NCBI RefSeq assembly: GCF_030409845.1
Contig: NZ_JAUFQQ010000005.1
Location: forward strand, 1,426,001 to 1,490,000
Source: Flavobacterium branchiarum
GTDB lineage: Bacteria; Bacteroidota; Bacteroidia; Flavobacteriales; Flavobacteriaceae
Direction: 5' to 3'
Length of the DNA stretch: 64,000 nt
Shown here: in pieces, positions 36,781 to 45,247 of the stretch
Position numbering within the stretch: the first letter of the stretch is position 1
Layout of the letters: each line of letters starts with the position of its first letter
Program-made: the position numbers and the translations under genes
Notes under the pieces: model-generated
Told to the model about the DNA's origin: nothing
Seen by the model: only the letters and a program-made list of their open reading frames with translations
Database searches by the model: none

Positions 36781-36875
36781 CATAATGAGAATTTAATATT
36801 AAGAGACAATCGGCTGTTTTAAATTGATGTTAAAAGGGGATGTTTTATGCCTAGTCAGGGTATTTGCATTTACAT

Positions 36876-37955
36876 TTATTTAACGTCTCTATTGGTACTT
36901 TTATATGCTTTTTCTAAGGTGAATGAAAACTCGGATCCAATACCAAATTCACTTTCTACGTAGACTTTCTCTTTATGAGCTTCAATAATATGCTTAACTA
37001 TTGCAAGTCCTAATCCTGAACCTCCTTCTGAACGAGCACCACTTTTATCTACTCTATAAAAACGCTCAAAAAGTCTCGGTATATTTTGTTTCTCAACTCC
37101 TTCTCCATTATCACTAATGCGAATAAGTACTTTTTTCTTTGTTAGATTTACTACTCCTACTTCGGTTGTGCCGCCTTGTTTGCCGTATTTAATAGAGTTT
37201 ACAAGTAGATTTTCTAATATTTGCTGAATTCTATCTTTATCTCCTTTAACAAAAATAGGCTGTAGGTATTTCTTCTCGTAAGTTAATTTTATCTTCTTTT
37301 TATCGGCTTTCATTTCCAATAAATCAAAAACATTTTGAATAAGTTCTATAATATCAAAATTAGAAATAACCAAATTTAAATCGCCGGTTTCTAATTTAGT
37401 AATCATGTCTAAATCTTCAACGATATAAATTAATCGCTCTACTCCTTTTTCAGCACGTTTAAGATATTTTTTACGAATGGTTTTATCTTCCATCGCTCCA
37501 TCTAATAAAGTCGAAATATATCCTTGTACCGTAAACAATGGTGTTTTAAGCTCATGCGAAACGTTACCTAGAAACTCTCGACGGTATTGTTCTCGAATTT
37601 CTAGCATCTCGATTTCTAGCTTTTTATCGGTAGCAAATTTTTTAACTTCACGCGAAAGTGTCTCCATATCGGTTGTAATCGGCTGATTTATGAGCGTACT
37701 AGATTCTAGTAACGAAACATCATCATAGATTTTTTTTACTCTTCGGTAAATAAAACGCTCTACGCGATATTGTAAAACAAGAAATGAGAACGCATATACA
37801 GATATGAGGAAAACAATGCTAAACGGTAATAAGTTTATTGTTTTATTTTTGAAGAATAATAAAATCAAAATTATTACGAATCCTGTAGCAAAGAGACTTA
37901 TATATAGTGCTGACTTTACAGCAAACTTATAGGTTTTTTTAAAACTTATTTTCAT
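36876..37955 (-). CDS. PhoR-like sensor histidine kinase
   Basis: A 359-residue inner-membrane kinase with two membrane helices (about 15-36 and 41-61) and almost no periplasmic loop. A short linker leads to HisKA with the phospho-His in FLGNVSHELKTPLFTVQ (about 132-148) and HATPase_c with NLLVNSIKYGK, DNGEGVEKQN and GGSGLGLAIVKHIIEAH. The small sensor region resembles PhoR kinases that sense through the Pst transporter rather than a periplasmic ligand. It follows its response regulator after 74 bases. Confidence 0.88.
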   Translation of the reverse strand: MKISFKKTYKFAVKSALYISLFATGFVIILILLFFKNKTINLLPFSIVFLISVYAFSFLVLQYRVERFIYRRVKKIYDDVSLLESSTLINQPITTDMETLSREVKKFATDKKLEIEMLEIREQYRREFLGNVSHELKTPLFTVQGYISTLLDGAMEDKTIRKKYLKRAEKGVERLIYIVEDLDMITKLETGDLNLVISNFDIIELIQNVFDLLEMKADKKKIKLTYEKKYLQPIFVKGDKDRIQQILENLLVNSIKYGKQGGTTEVGVVNLTKKKVLIRISDNGEGVEKQNIPRLFERFYRVDKSGARSEGGSGLGLAIVKHIIEAHKEKVYVESEFGIGSEFSFTLEKAYKSTNRDVK

Positions 37956-38029
37956 TTAATTCATGGATAGCTTTCTACAAAGATAATTCTGATTTCTTTG
38001 CATTATGCTTTTGTTTGATGATCTTTATT

Positions 38030-38713
38030 TTAAACCTCGAATTTGTAACCTACTCCTTTGATGGTCTTGAATAAATCTTCTCCAATTTTTTCTCTTAATT
38101 TTCGAATATGTACATCAATCGTTCTTCCACCTACCACAACTTCATTACCCCAAACTTTATCAAGAATTTCATCACGTTTGAATACTTTTCCAGGTTTTGA
38201 AGCCAATAAATAGAACAATTCAAATTCTTTTCTAGGTAAAGCAATCTCGATATTATCTTTTACGATTTTATACTCTTCACGATTAATTTCTATACCACCT
38301 ACATTTAAAGTATCACTACTAACTTCTTGTTCTTTTAAGCGTCTTAATAATGCTTTAACCTTACTCACCAATAATTTTGGCTTAATAGGTTTAGTAATGT
38401 AATCATCTGCTCCAGCATCAAAACCAGCAACTTGTGAATAATCTTCACTTCTTGCAGTTAAGAAAGTAATAATAACATTATTTAGTTCAGGTATTTTTCG
38501 AATATGCTCACAAGCTTCCATACCATCCATTTCTGCCATCATAACATCCATTATTATAAGGTCTGGTAATTCTTTTTGTGCTTTTGTAATTGCATCTTTC
38601 CCGTTAGAAGCAGTAATTATTTGGTATCCCTCCTGAGAAAGATTATATCCAACAATTTCTAAAATATCCGGTTCATCATCTACAAGTAAAATCTTAGTTT
38701 GTGTTTTTTTCAT
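38030..38713 (-). CDS. PhoB-like response regulator (OmpR/PhoB family)
   Basis: A 227-residue protein. The receiver domain (about 6-122) has acidic LLVDDEPDILE, phospho-Asp in LIIMDVMMAEMDG (about 55) and Lys in YITKPIKPK (about 108). The winged-helix output domain (about 135-226) has EFELFYLLASKPGKVFKRDE then KVWGNEVVVGGRTIDVHIRK. Paired with the kinase downstream and flanked by a phosphate-type porin and a TonB receptor, it most likely controls phosphate-starvation genes. A -7 box TATCTTTA (minus, 38786-38793) and repeat-like sequences at 38822 suggest autoregulation. Confidence 0.9.
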   Translation of the reverse strand: MKKTQTKILLVDDEPDILEIVGYNLSQEGYQIITASNGKDAITKAQKELPDLIIMDVMMAEMDGMEACEHIRKIPELNNVIITFLTARSEDYSQVAGFDAGADDYITKPIKPKLLVSKVKALLRRLKEQEVSSDTLNVGGIEINREEYKIVKDNIEIALPRKEFELFYLLASKPGKVFKRDEILDKVWGNEVVVGGRTIDVHIRKLREKIGEDLFKTIKGVGYKFEV

Positions 38714-38785
38714 AAAATAGCAAAAAATTGGGTTATCTCATTGATTCTTATACGATATAACATTCAATGAATCTAGTTGCGAGTG

Positions 38786-38848
38786 TAAAGATAATAATAA
38801 ATCGACTGTTAAAAAGTCGTGTTAACCGTAATTTAATTTCATAACAAT
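38786..38848. promoter_or_regulatory. Divergent control region between the PhoB-like and TonB-receptor genes
   Basis: On the minus strand TATCTTTA (38786-38793) is a good -7 box for the PhoB-like gene. A small dyad CGACT/AGTCG spans 38802-38818. On the plus strand TTAAC-N6-TTAAT-N6-ACAAT starts at 38822 with 11-base period, a weaker version of the porin motif. A possible -7 for the TonB receptor, TTAATTTG, is at 38911-38918. Confidence 0.4.
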
Positions 38849-38946
38849 TTCATAATATCCTAGAGACAAAACAATAACAAGTAGCTAACATCTACTTTAC
38901 AAAGCCGTACTTAATTTGCAAAAAAATAAACAAACAACAAACGAAA

Positions 38947-41706
38947 ATGAAATTCAACTTAAAATTTCTATTTATTACATTATTTATTTGTGCAGTTTCA
39001 ATGGCTCAAACCAAAGGTACAATTTCTGGGGTTTTAACAGACAAACAGACTAATAATGAAGCACTTCCTTTTGCAAACATTCTTATTAAAGGAACTAACA
39101 ACAGTGCAAATACTGATATCGACGGTAAATATTCGATAAACATCGCTCCTGGTAGCTACACTGTAATTTATAGTTTCTTGGGGTACGAAACTATAGAAGC
39201 AATAGTAATTGTTAAGGCAAATGAAACTACAACTAGCAATCAAACATTATCTTCTGGGAGTTATACGCTAAAAGATGTGGTAGTAAAAGCATCAGCTGTA
39301 AACAGACAAAAAGAAACAGCGTTACTTTTAGAACAAAAGAATGCTGTAGAGATAAAACAATCTATTGGAGCTCAAGAGCTTTCGCGAAAAGGGGTTAGCG
39401 ATGTAGCAACTGCAGTTACCAAAACTACTGGTATCACAAAACAAGAAGGAACAGGTAATATCTTTGTAAGAGGTTTAGGGGACCGTTACAACTCTACAAC
39501 TATGAATGGATTACCAATTCCATCAAATGATCCTGAGAAGAAAAACATTAGTTTAGATATTTTCTCTACTGATATTGTTGAATATGTATCTGTTGACAAA
39601 GTGTATAGCAGTAAATTATATGGTGATTTTGCTGGAGGAAACGTAGATATCGCATCTAAAGATTACAAAGGAAAGGGGTTCTTTAAAATCGAAATAGGAT
39701 CTAATGTTAACACAAACGCAGTATCCGATGATGATTTTAGATTACAAAAGGGCATTAATAGTTTTGGATTCTCAAACCCAAAAATCCCTAACAATGCACT
39801 TACTCAATACAATTTCAATACTTTACAAACAGAGAAGAGAGCACCTTTCGCTGGATCAATTGGCATATCTGGAGGAAAAACATTCAACGTAGGTGAGCAA
39901 GGAAAATTAAGCTTTTTTGCAACTGCTAATTTCAGCAATGAATACAATGCGGTTAAAAATGGTACTGCCAAAGGAAGTGTAAACGGAGCTGGAGTTGCGT
40001 TTAAAGATTTTCATACTTACAAAGACATGAGCTACCAAACCAACTCAACCGGTTTGTTAAATATTGGATACAAAATTAACACAAACAACAAAGTTAATTT
40101 TAACACACTTTACATTAATAGTTCGACTCAATCTAAAGAAGAATACTATGGCTACATAGCAGATATCGCCAATAACGGAAATGGATTAATTCGTCGTTTC
40201 AATTATGAGAAAAACAGTCTTTGGGTTAATCAACTTTTAGGAGATCACAAACTAACAGACAGATCAAAATTAAATTGGGGAGTTTCATACAACATCGTTG
40301 ATGGATCTATGCCAGATAGAGTTCAAAACACGTTTAGAAACGAAGCAGATGGATATGTATTATCTACCATTTCAAGACCTGAAAACAATAGATACTTCCA
40401 AAAATTAAAAGAAGATGAATTAGCAGCAAATGCTTCTATCGATTATAAATTCAATAAAAACAGTGAAGCTGATTTTAATGGAAAAATCACTTTAGGTGCA
40501 AATGGAAGAATAAAAAACAGAAAATTTGAAGCTATTCAGTTCAACTTTCAATCAAATGATGGTTTTAGAAACTTTGTTGTTGATCCAAATAACCTAGATT
40601 TATTTTACAACAATGACAACTTCAACAACGGATACTTTAATATTTCAACTTTTAGAGGAAATTCTCAAATTAGCGATGCCTTAGATCCTCAAACTTATAA
40701 TGGTAAACAAACTATCATTGGTGGTTATGCTAATACAGAGTTCAAATTCAAGAATAAATTAACTGCTGTTTTAGGTCTTCGATTAGAATCAGTAATTCAA
40801 GATGTTGACTGGAATACTCAATTAGGTGATATTGGAAGTGACAAATTAGATAAATTGGCTTTTTTACCAAGTTTGACAATGAAATATGAGTTAAACGAAA
40901 AACAAAATTTACGTTTAGGATTTAGCAAAACATATACTTTACCACAATTTAAAGAAAGAGCATTATTTGTTTACGAAGAAGTACTTCAGGTTAAAGTTGG
41001 TAACCCTTACTTATACGAATCAGATGATTACAACTTAGATCTTAAATGGGAAATGTTCCCAAAAAGCGATGAATTAATTTCCTTTACTGCTTTTGGAAAA
41101 TACATCCTTAACCCAATGAACGAAGTTACAATTGCATCATCTTCTAATGACGTTTCTTATATCAATACAGGAGATTATGGTTATGTTGCTGGAGGTGAAG
41201 TAGAGTACCGTAAGCAGATTTTTAGTTTTGATGATGCTAATTCAAAAAAACTTACTGCTGGTATCAATGCATCTTATCTATACAGTAATCAAGAGTTAAA
41301 TACCGAAAAAGTAAATAGAGAAACTAATTACCAAGTTGATTTCACCAACAAAAAGAGCCAATTTACTGGGGCATCTGATTTACTATTAAATGCTGACCTT
41401 TCTTATTTAACTGAATGGAGTAACAAAGAAAAAAGTTTAAACACAACTATTGCATACTCTTATTTCTCAGATAGAATAAATGCTATTGGAACAAACGGAA
41501 GAGGTGATTTAGTTGACAAAGCATTTGGTTCATTAGACTTTATCGCAAAAACTAAACTGAATAAAAACTTAGGATTAGATTTTGTTGTAAAAAACATTCT
41601 AGATCCTACAATCAACAGAGTTCAAGAAAACAGCTCAGGAGATGTAAATGTTTTATCATACAAAAAAGGATTAGGAATAAGCTTTAAACTTAATTATAGC
41701 TTTTAA
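38947..41706 (+). CDS. TonB-dependent outer-membrane receptor with carboxypeptidase-like regulatory domain
   Basis: A 919-residue protein. It has a signal peptide (MKFNLKFLFITLFICAVSMAQ), an N-terminal carboxypeptidase D-type regulatory domain (about 24-110, GTISGVLTDKQ, NTDIDGKYSI), a plug (about 130-235, with FVRGLGDRYNSTTMNGLPIP), and a C-terminal 22-strand barrel ending in LGISFKLNYSF with the terminal Phe needed for barrel insertion. It imports a ligand using TonB energy. Its position next to the PhoR/PhoB pair and upstream of a lipoprotein suggests uptake or display of a phosphorus-containing ligand, which is inference. Confidence 0.9.
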   Translation: MKFNLKFLFITLFICAVSMAQTKGTISGVLTDKQTNNEALPFANILIKGTNNSANTDIDGKYSINIAPGSYTVIYSFLGYETIEAIVIVKANETTTSNQTLSSGSYTLKDVVVKASAVNRQKETALLLEQKNAVEIKQSIGAQELSRKGVSDVATAVTKTTGITKQEGTGNIFVRGLGDRYNSTTMNGLPIPSNDPEKKNISLDIFSTDIVEYVSVDKVYSSKLYGDFAGGNVDIASKDYKGKGFFKIEIGSNVNTNAVSDDDFRLQKGINSFGFSNPKIPNNALTQYNFNTLQTEKRAPFAGSIGISGGKTFNVGEQGKLSFFATANFSNEYNAVKNGTAKGSVNGAGVAFKDFHTYKDMSYQTNSTGLLNIGYKINTNNKVNFNTLYINSSTQSKEEYYGYIADIANNGNGLIRRFNYEKNSLWVNQLLGDHKLTDRSKLNWGVSYNIVDGSMPDRVQNTFRNEADGYVLSTISRPENNRYFQKLKEDELAANASIDYKFNKNSEADFNGKITLGANGRIKNRKFEAIQFNFQSNDGFRNFVVDPNNLDLFYNNDNFNNGYFNISTFRGNSQISDALDPQTYNGKQTIIGGYANTEFKFKNKLTAVLGLRLESVIQDVDWNTQLGDIGSDKLDKLAFLPSLTMKYELNEKQNLRLGFSKTYTLPQFKERALFVYEEVLQVKVGNPYLYESDDYNLDLKWEMFPKSDELISFTAFGKYILNPMNEVTIASSSNDVSYINTGDYGYVAGGEVEYRKQIFSFDDANSKKLTAGINASYLYSNQELNTEKVNRETNYQVDFTNKKSQFTGASDLLLNADLSYLTEWSNKEKSLNTTIAYSYFSDRINAIGTNGRGDLVDKAFGSLDFIAKTKLNKNLGLDFVVKNILDPTINRVQENSSGDVNVLSYKKGLGISFKLNYSF

Positions 41707-41728
41707 TACTTCATCAACACAAAACTAA

Positions 41729-41764
41729 AAAAGGATCAACATTCAATTTGTTGGTCCTTTTTTT
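41729..41764 (+). terminator. Terminator of the TonB receptor gene
   Basis: GGATCAACA (41733-41741) and TGTTGGTCC (41749-41757) form a 9-bp stem with one G-U pair, flanked by an A run and T run. Confidence 0.85.
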
Positions 41765-41818
41765 AATTTATAGACAAGCAACTTGTTACGTAATTAACCT
41801 TATAAATCAAAACTTTAG

Positions 41819-41845
41819 TTAACGAGTAAGTAACATTAATTTAAT
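41819..41845 (+). promoter_or_regulatory. PHO-box-like 11-bp repeats upstream of the beta-helix lipoprotein gene
   Basis: TTAAC-N6-GTAAC-N6-TTAAT at 41819-41823, 41830-41834 and 41841-41845 repeats every 11 bases, as in front of the porin gene. A possible -7 box CATCTTTG is at 41911-41918, so the distance to the promoter is larger than in the porin case. Confidence 0.4.
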
Positions 41846-41955
41846 CTTAAAATAGGTTTTTATTAAACTAACAATCACACTTGCTTAACATTCATAAAAG
41901 ATTTCTAATCCATCTTTGCATCAAGATATTAAACACAAAAATTATCAAAACAACC

Positions 41956-43143
41956 ATGAAAAAATCAATTGTAAAACTATTTGGAATTATTGCTTTATCA
42001 ACTAGCTTACTTACAAGCTGTTCAAGCGATAATAATAACGACAGCAAAAACCCTGCTTCAACATTTGTTGCAGATGCGAACGACTTTAAGGGAACTATTA
42101 GTAATGGTGAAGTAGTACTTGACGCAGGTACTGTTTACAAATTAACTGGAAAACTACAAGTAAATGACGGAGCAACTTTAACTATTCCTGCAGGAACAGT
42201 TATACAAGGTACTGGCGGGACGAAAGCTTATATTGCAATTGCGCAAGGAGGAAAAATTAATGTAAATGGTACACTAGCAAAACCAGTTGTAATGACAAGT
42301 GGATTAGCAGTTAAAGGTGCTGGAGACTGGGGTGGATTGGTTATTTGTGGTAGAGCTCCAATAAATCGTAAAACTAATGGTGAAATCACAGCTCAATCAG
42401 AAGTTGCAGATTTAACTTATGGAGGAACTATATCTAATGATAATTCTGGTTCAATCAAATTTTTGAGAATCGAATATGCAGGAGCTGCTTACAACACTGA
42501 AAAAGAATTCAACGGATTATCTTTCTTCGGAGTTGGTTCAGGAACAGTTGTTGAAAATGTACAAGCTTTTCACGGTGCTGATGATGGATTTGAATTCTTC
42601 GGAGGTACTGTAAACACATCAAATCTAATTGCTATCGGTAACGAAGATGATCAATTTGACTGGACTGAAGGATGGAATGGAAAAAACACAAACTGGTACG
42701 GAAAATTAAATTTCGGAAAAGGTAATAGAGGTATTGAGGCTGATAACTTCGAATTAGGATTCTCAAACACTCCAATTGCTAACCCAACTATCACAAATAT
42801 GACTCTTATCGGACCTGGAAGTAATGCTGATGCATCTTACACAGAAAACCAAGCTATAAAACTAAGAAGAGGAACTAAAGGTCTTATCTCAAATGTAGTT
42901 TTAAGCGGATGGAAAACTGGTATTGATGTTGAAAACGACGAAACTATCGCTTTTGTTGGAACAGCTTTAAAAGTATCTAATGTAAATTACATCTCTGATG
43001 TACCTACAAAAACTAAAGGAAAGAAAACAGACGGATCTGCTTATGATGTTTCTGCTGTTGCTACTGAATCTGCTGCTGCTAATGGAGCTGGAAACGGTAT
43101 TGCACAACCAAACTGGGCTACTGGATGGTCAGTAGGTTTCTAA
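41956..43143 (+). CDS. Surface lipoprotein with parallel-beta-helix-like repeats
   Basis: A 395-residue protein. The start at 41956 (MKKSIVKLFGIIALSTSLLT) is preferred over an upstream in-frame codon because it opens a perfect lipoprotein signal (SLLTSCSS, Cys at about residue 23). The mature part has short repeating turns (NGEVVLDAGTVYKLTGKLQV, GATLTIPAGTVIQGTGGTKA, GGKINVNGTLAKPVVMTSG) of a right-handed beta helix, then a more irregular region. Such proteins are frequent in Bacteroidota without known function. Its promoter motif and position link it to the TonB receptor upstream, so a receptor plus surface lipoprotein pair is plausible. Confidence 0.8.
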   Translation: MKKSIVKLFGIIALSTSLLTSCSSDNNNDSKNPASTFVADANDFKGTISNGEVVLDAGTVYKLTGKLQVNDGATLTIPAGTVIQGTGGTKAYIAIAQGGKINVNGTLAKPVVMTSGLAVKGAGDWGGLVICGRAPINRKTNGEITAQSEVADLTYGGTISNDNSGSIKFLRIEYAGAAYNTEKEFNGLSFFGVGSGTVVENVQAFHGADDGFEFFGGTVNTSNLIAIGNEDDQFDWTEGWNGKNTNWYGKLNFGKGNRGIEADNFELGFSNTPIANPTITNMTLIGPGSNADASYTENQAIKLRRGTKGLISNVVLSGWKTGIDVENDETIAFVGTALKVSNVNYISDVPTKTKGKKTDGSAYDVSAVATESAAANGAGNGIAQPNWATGWSVGF

Positions 43144-43167
43144 TCAATAAGATACACAATAAATGTT

Positions 43168-43202
43168 AAAAACATCCTAAACTTTTAGGATGTTTTTTTT
43201 TG
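43168..43202 (+). terminator. Terminator of the beta-helix lipoprotein gene
   Basis: AAACATCCTAAA and TTTAGGATGTTT form a 12-bp perfect stem with a two-base loop, followed by T residues. Confidence 0.92.
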
Positions 43203-43255
43203 GCGTAGTTTTTGAAAACTTTTTTTTGTATATTTACTAGACTTAAAATTAAGCG

Positions 43256-43594
43256 ATGGCAAAAAATTACTTTTATATTACACTCTTATTGGCTTTTTTC
43301 TTTATTACTGCAAGTATTTCGGCACAAGACAGTAAACAACAGCCAAAAACAGACGGCACCGTTATAGAGGGCTTAAGTTTGTACCCAAACCCTGTGAGTA
43401 ATGGTAAAGTATACATATCATCTAAAAATGATTTAGAAAAAGAAATAATTATTTTTGACATACTAGGAAAAAAGGTTTTACAAACACAATTGAGTTCAAG
43501 AGAGCTTAATATCTCTAATCTTTCCCCTGGTGTTTATATCATAAAAATTAGTGAAGAAAATGCAACTGCAACAAGAAAATTAATTGTCAGGTAA
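43256..43594 (+). CDS. Stand-alone T9SS type A sorting-domain protein
   Basis: A 112-residue protein with a signal peptide (ending SISAQ, about residue 23), a short linker, and a complete T9SS C-terminal sorting domain: GLSLYPNPVSNGKVYI (about 39-54), IIIFDILGKKVLQTQLSS, LSPGVYIIKISEEN and the basic end ATRKLIVR. In normal cargo this domain follows a large effector and directs it through the type IX system; here no cargo is present. It may be a small secreted peptide, a leftover of a lost cargo gene, or a regulator that competes for the translocon. Confidence 0.85.
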   Translation: MAKNYFYITLLLAFFFITASISAQDSKQQPKTDGTVIEGLSLYPNPVSNGKVYISSKNDLEKEIIIFDILGKKVLQTQLSSRELNISNLSPGVYIIKISEENATATRKLIVR

Positions 43595-43614
43595 GTTTTC
43601 AAAATAAAAACACA

Positions 43615-43650
43615 AAAAAGTTCCAAAGTAATATTGGGGCTTTTTTTTTA
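43615..43650 (+). terminator. Terminator of the T9SS sorting-domain gene
   Basis: GTTCCAA (43620-43626) and TTGGGGC (43634-43640) pair with two G-U pairs, followed by nine T residues. Confidence 0.75.
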
Positions 43651-43653
43651 AAT

Positions 43654-43661
43654 TACCTTTG
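43654..43661 (+). promoter_or_regulatory. -7 box of the LuxE-like gene
   Basis: TACCTTTG matches TAnnTTTG. It overlaps the most upstream possible TTG codon, so translation must begin further down, which supports the TTG at 43674. Confidence 0.5.
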
Positions 43662-43673
43662 CAAAAAAAGATT

Positions 43674-44654
43674 TTGATTACAACTACTGATATATTTACG
43701 ATTTCTAGCCAAAAGCAATTTGAAAAAATAGCATTGAAAGTATTTCGCTTTCAATACGAAAACAACGTAGTATATCGAACGTTTTGTGATTATCTTAAAA
43801 CAGACCCTCAAAAAGTAAAATCTCTTACTCAGATTCCCTTTTTACCAATTCAGTTTTTTAAGAGTCATGCTGTAGTTTCAAATTCTGATCCTGCACAAGT
43901 TACCTTTACCAGCAGCGGTACAACCGGAATGATTACAAGCAAGCACCTTGTAACCGATGTTACCTTATATGAAGAAAGCTATCGCAAAGGGTTTTCCCAA
44001 TTTTATGGCAATATCGAAGATTATGTCGTACTAGCCTTACTACCGTCTTATCTAGAACGCGGTGGTTCTTCATTAATTTACATGGTCGAGGATTTAATTA
44101 AATTATCTAATCATCCAGAAAGCGGGTTTTATTTGCACAACCACGAAGAACTTACTCAAAAACTAATCGAATTAGACCAATCTGGACAAAATACCATCTT
44201 AATCGGAGTAACATATGCTTTGCTAGATTTAATCGAAAAAAATACCTTTAAACTACAAAATACCATCATCATGGAAACTGGTGGAATGAAAGGAAAACGC
44301 AAAGAAATGATTCGCGAAGAATTACACAAAGAATTGTGTGAAGGATTTGGTGTATCAGCCATACATTCTGAATACGGAATGACCGAATTATTGTCTCAAG
44401 CATATTCTCTAGGCGAAGGAATATTCGAATGCCCTTCGTGGATACAAATTCTTGTTCGAGATACCGAAGATGCATTAACCTACGTAAAAGAAGGAAAAAC
44501 TGGTGGTATAAACGTAATCGATCTAGCCAATATTAATTCTTGTTCTTTTATCGCTACGCAAGATTTGGGAAAAAAATATCCCAACAACTCTTTCGAGGTA
44601 TTGGGACGTTTTGATAATTCTGATATTCGAGGTTGTAATCTAATGGTTTTGTAA
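43674..44654 (+). CDS. LuxE-like acyl-protein synthetase family protein
   Basis: A 326-residue protein of the adenylate-forming LuxE/PaaK-like group. It has the Ser/Thr/Gly-rich ATP loop FTSSGTTGMITSKH (about residue 84), the METGGMKGKR segment (about 201-210) and SEYGMTELLSQAYS (about 233-246). The start is uncertain: there is no ATG, and the first TTG lies inside the -7 box, so the TTG at 43674 (MITTTDIFTISS) is chosen. It may activate a fatty acyl or other acyl group for transfer. No lux genes are present and its pathway is unknown. Confidence 0.82.
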   Translation: MITTTDIFTISSQKQFEKIALKVFRFQYENNVVYRTFCDYLKTDPQKVKSLTQIPFLPIQFFKSHAVVSNSDPAQVTFTSSGTTGMITSKHLVTDVTLYEESYRKGFSQFYGNIEDYVVLALLPSYLERGGSSLIYMVEDLIKLSNHPESGFYLHNHEELTQKLIELDQSGQNTILIGVTYALLDLIEKNTFKLQNTIIMETGGMKGKRKEMIREELHKELCEGFGVSAIHSEYGMTELLSQAYSLGEGIFECPSWIQILVRDTEDALTYVKEGKTGGINVIDLANINSCSFIATQDLGKKYPNNSFEVLGRFDNSDIRGCNLMVL

Positions 44655-44665
44655 TTACAGTCGTT

Positions 44666-45247
44666 TTAATTTGAATTTAGTAATATCTCTTTTTGGTCTT
44701 TTATTGTCGCAGAATTTGTCGCTCTAATCAAAATATTATATTGAATTAAAATGTCCTCAAGAGACAAAGGATACATAGCTGATATTACCCAACCACTAAA
44801 ATTCATTAAATTAGGAAAAGAAATAATAGCTGTCGCTCTTCTCTTTTTATTCATGATTTCATTATCTCTAAAATAACCAACAGTAGCTATAATCTGATCA
44901 ATCATTTTCTTAGGATAATCTCTCCCTTTATCTTTAGCAGTCTGTGCACTTTGTGCATACTTACATTCTACAAATAAAACCCAGTCTTTTTCTTCACAAG
45001 TCTGTGGAAAAACAACACATTCACATTGTTGATTACCAGGCCCGAATAAGTTTTCTTTAAATCCTGCAAAATAAATTGGTAATTTTTTATTGTTTTTCAA
45101 ATAAACACACTTAACATCTCTTGGCTGTTGTTCTAACATCTCAACATCTCCATTATTTATGTTCTTATAATCAACAATATATAAATCATCAAAAGAACTT
45201 TCTTTTATTTCTTGATTTGCTAAATGCGCTTGAATATTATTCTTCAT
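44666..45247 (-). CDS. Putative PD-(D/E)XK-like nuclease partner of the AAA ATPase
   Basis: A 193-residue protein (ATG at 45247; a TTG two codons earlier is less likely). Residues about 90-120 read CECVVFPQTCEEKDWVLFVE then CKYAQSAQ; a beta strand ending in E-C-K with an upstream acidic residue is the pattern of PD-(D/E)XK nuclease cores, and the following helix carries KKMIDQIIATVGYF with a Gln as in many restriction-like enzymes. No family is recognised. Its start overlaps the ATPase stop by 11 bases, showing translational coupling. The pair resembles two-gene anti-phage systems of ATPase plus nuclease. The nuclease call is by eye only. Confidence 0.55.
   Translation of the reverse strand: MKNNIQAHLANQEIKESSFDDLYIVDYKNINNGDVEMLEQQPRDVKCVYLKNNKKLPIYFAGFKENLFGPGNQQCECVVFPQTCEEKDWVLFVECKYAQSAQTAKDKGRDYPKKMIDQIIATVGYFRDNEIMNKKRRATAIISFPNLMNFSGWVISAMYPLSLEDILIQYNILIRATNSATIKDQKEILLNSN

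Noticed and set aside
41881..41955. Twenty-five-codon extension of the beta-helix lipoprotein
   Set aside because: It would bury the lipoprotein signal peptide and overlap the -7 region; the ATG at 41956 gives a perfect lipobox protein.
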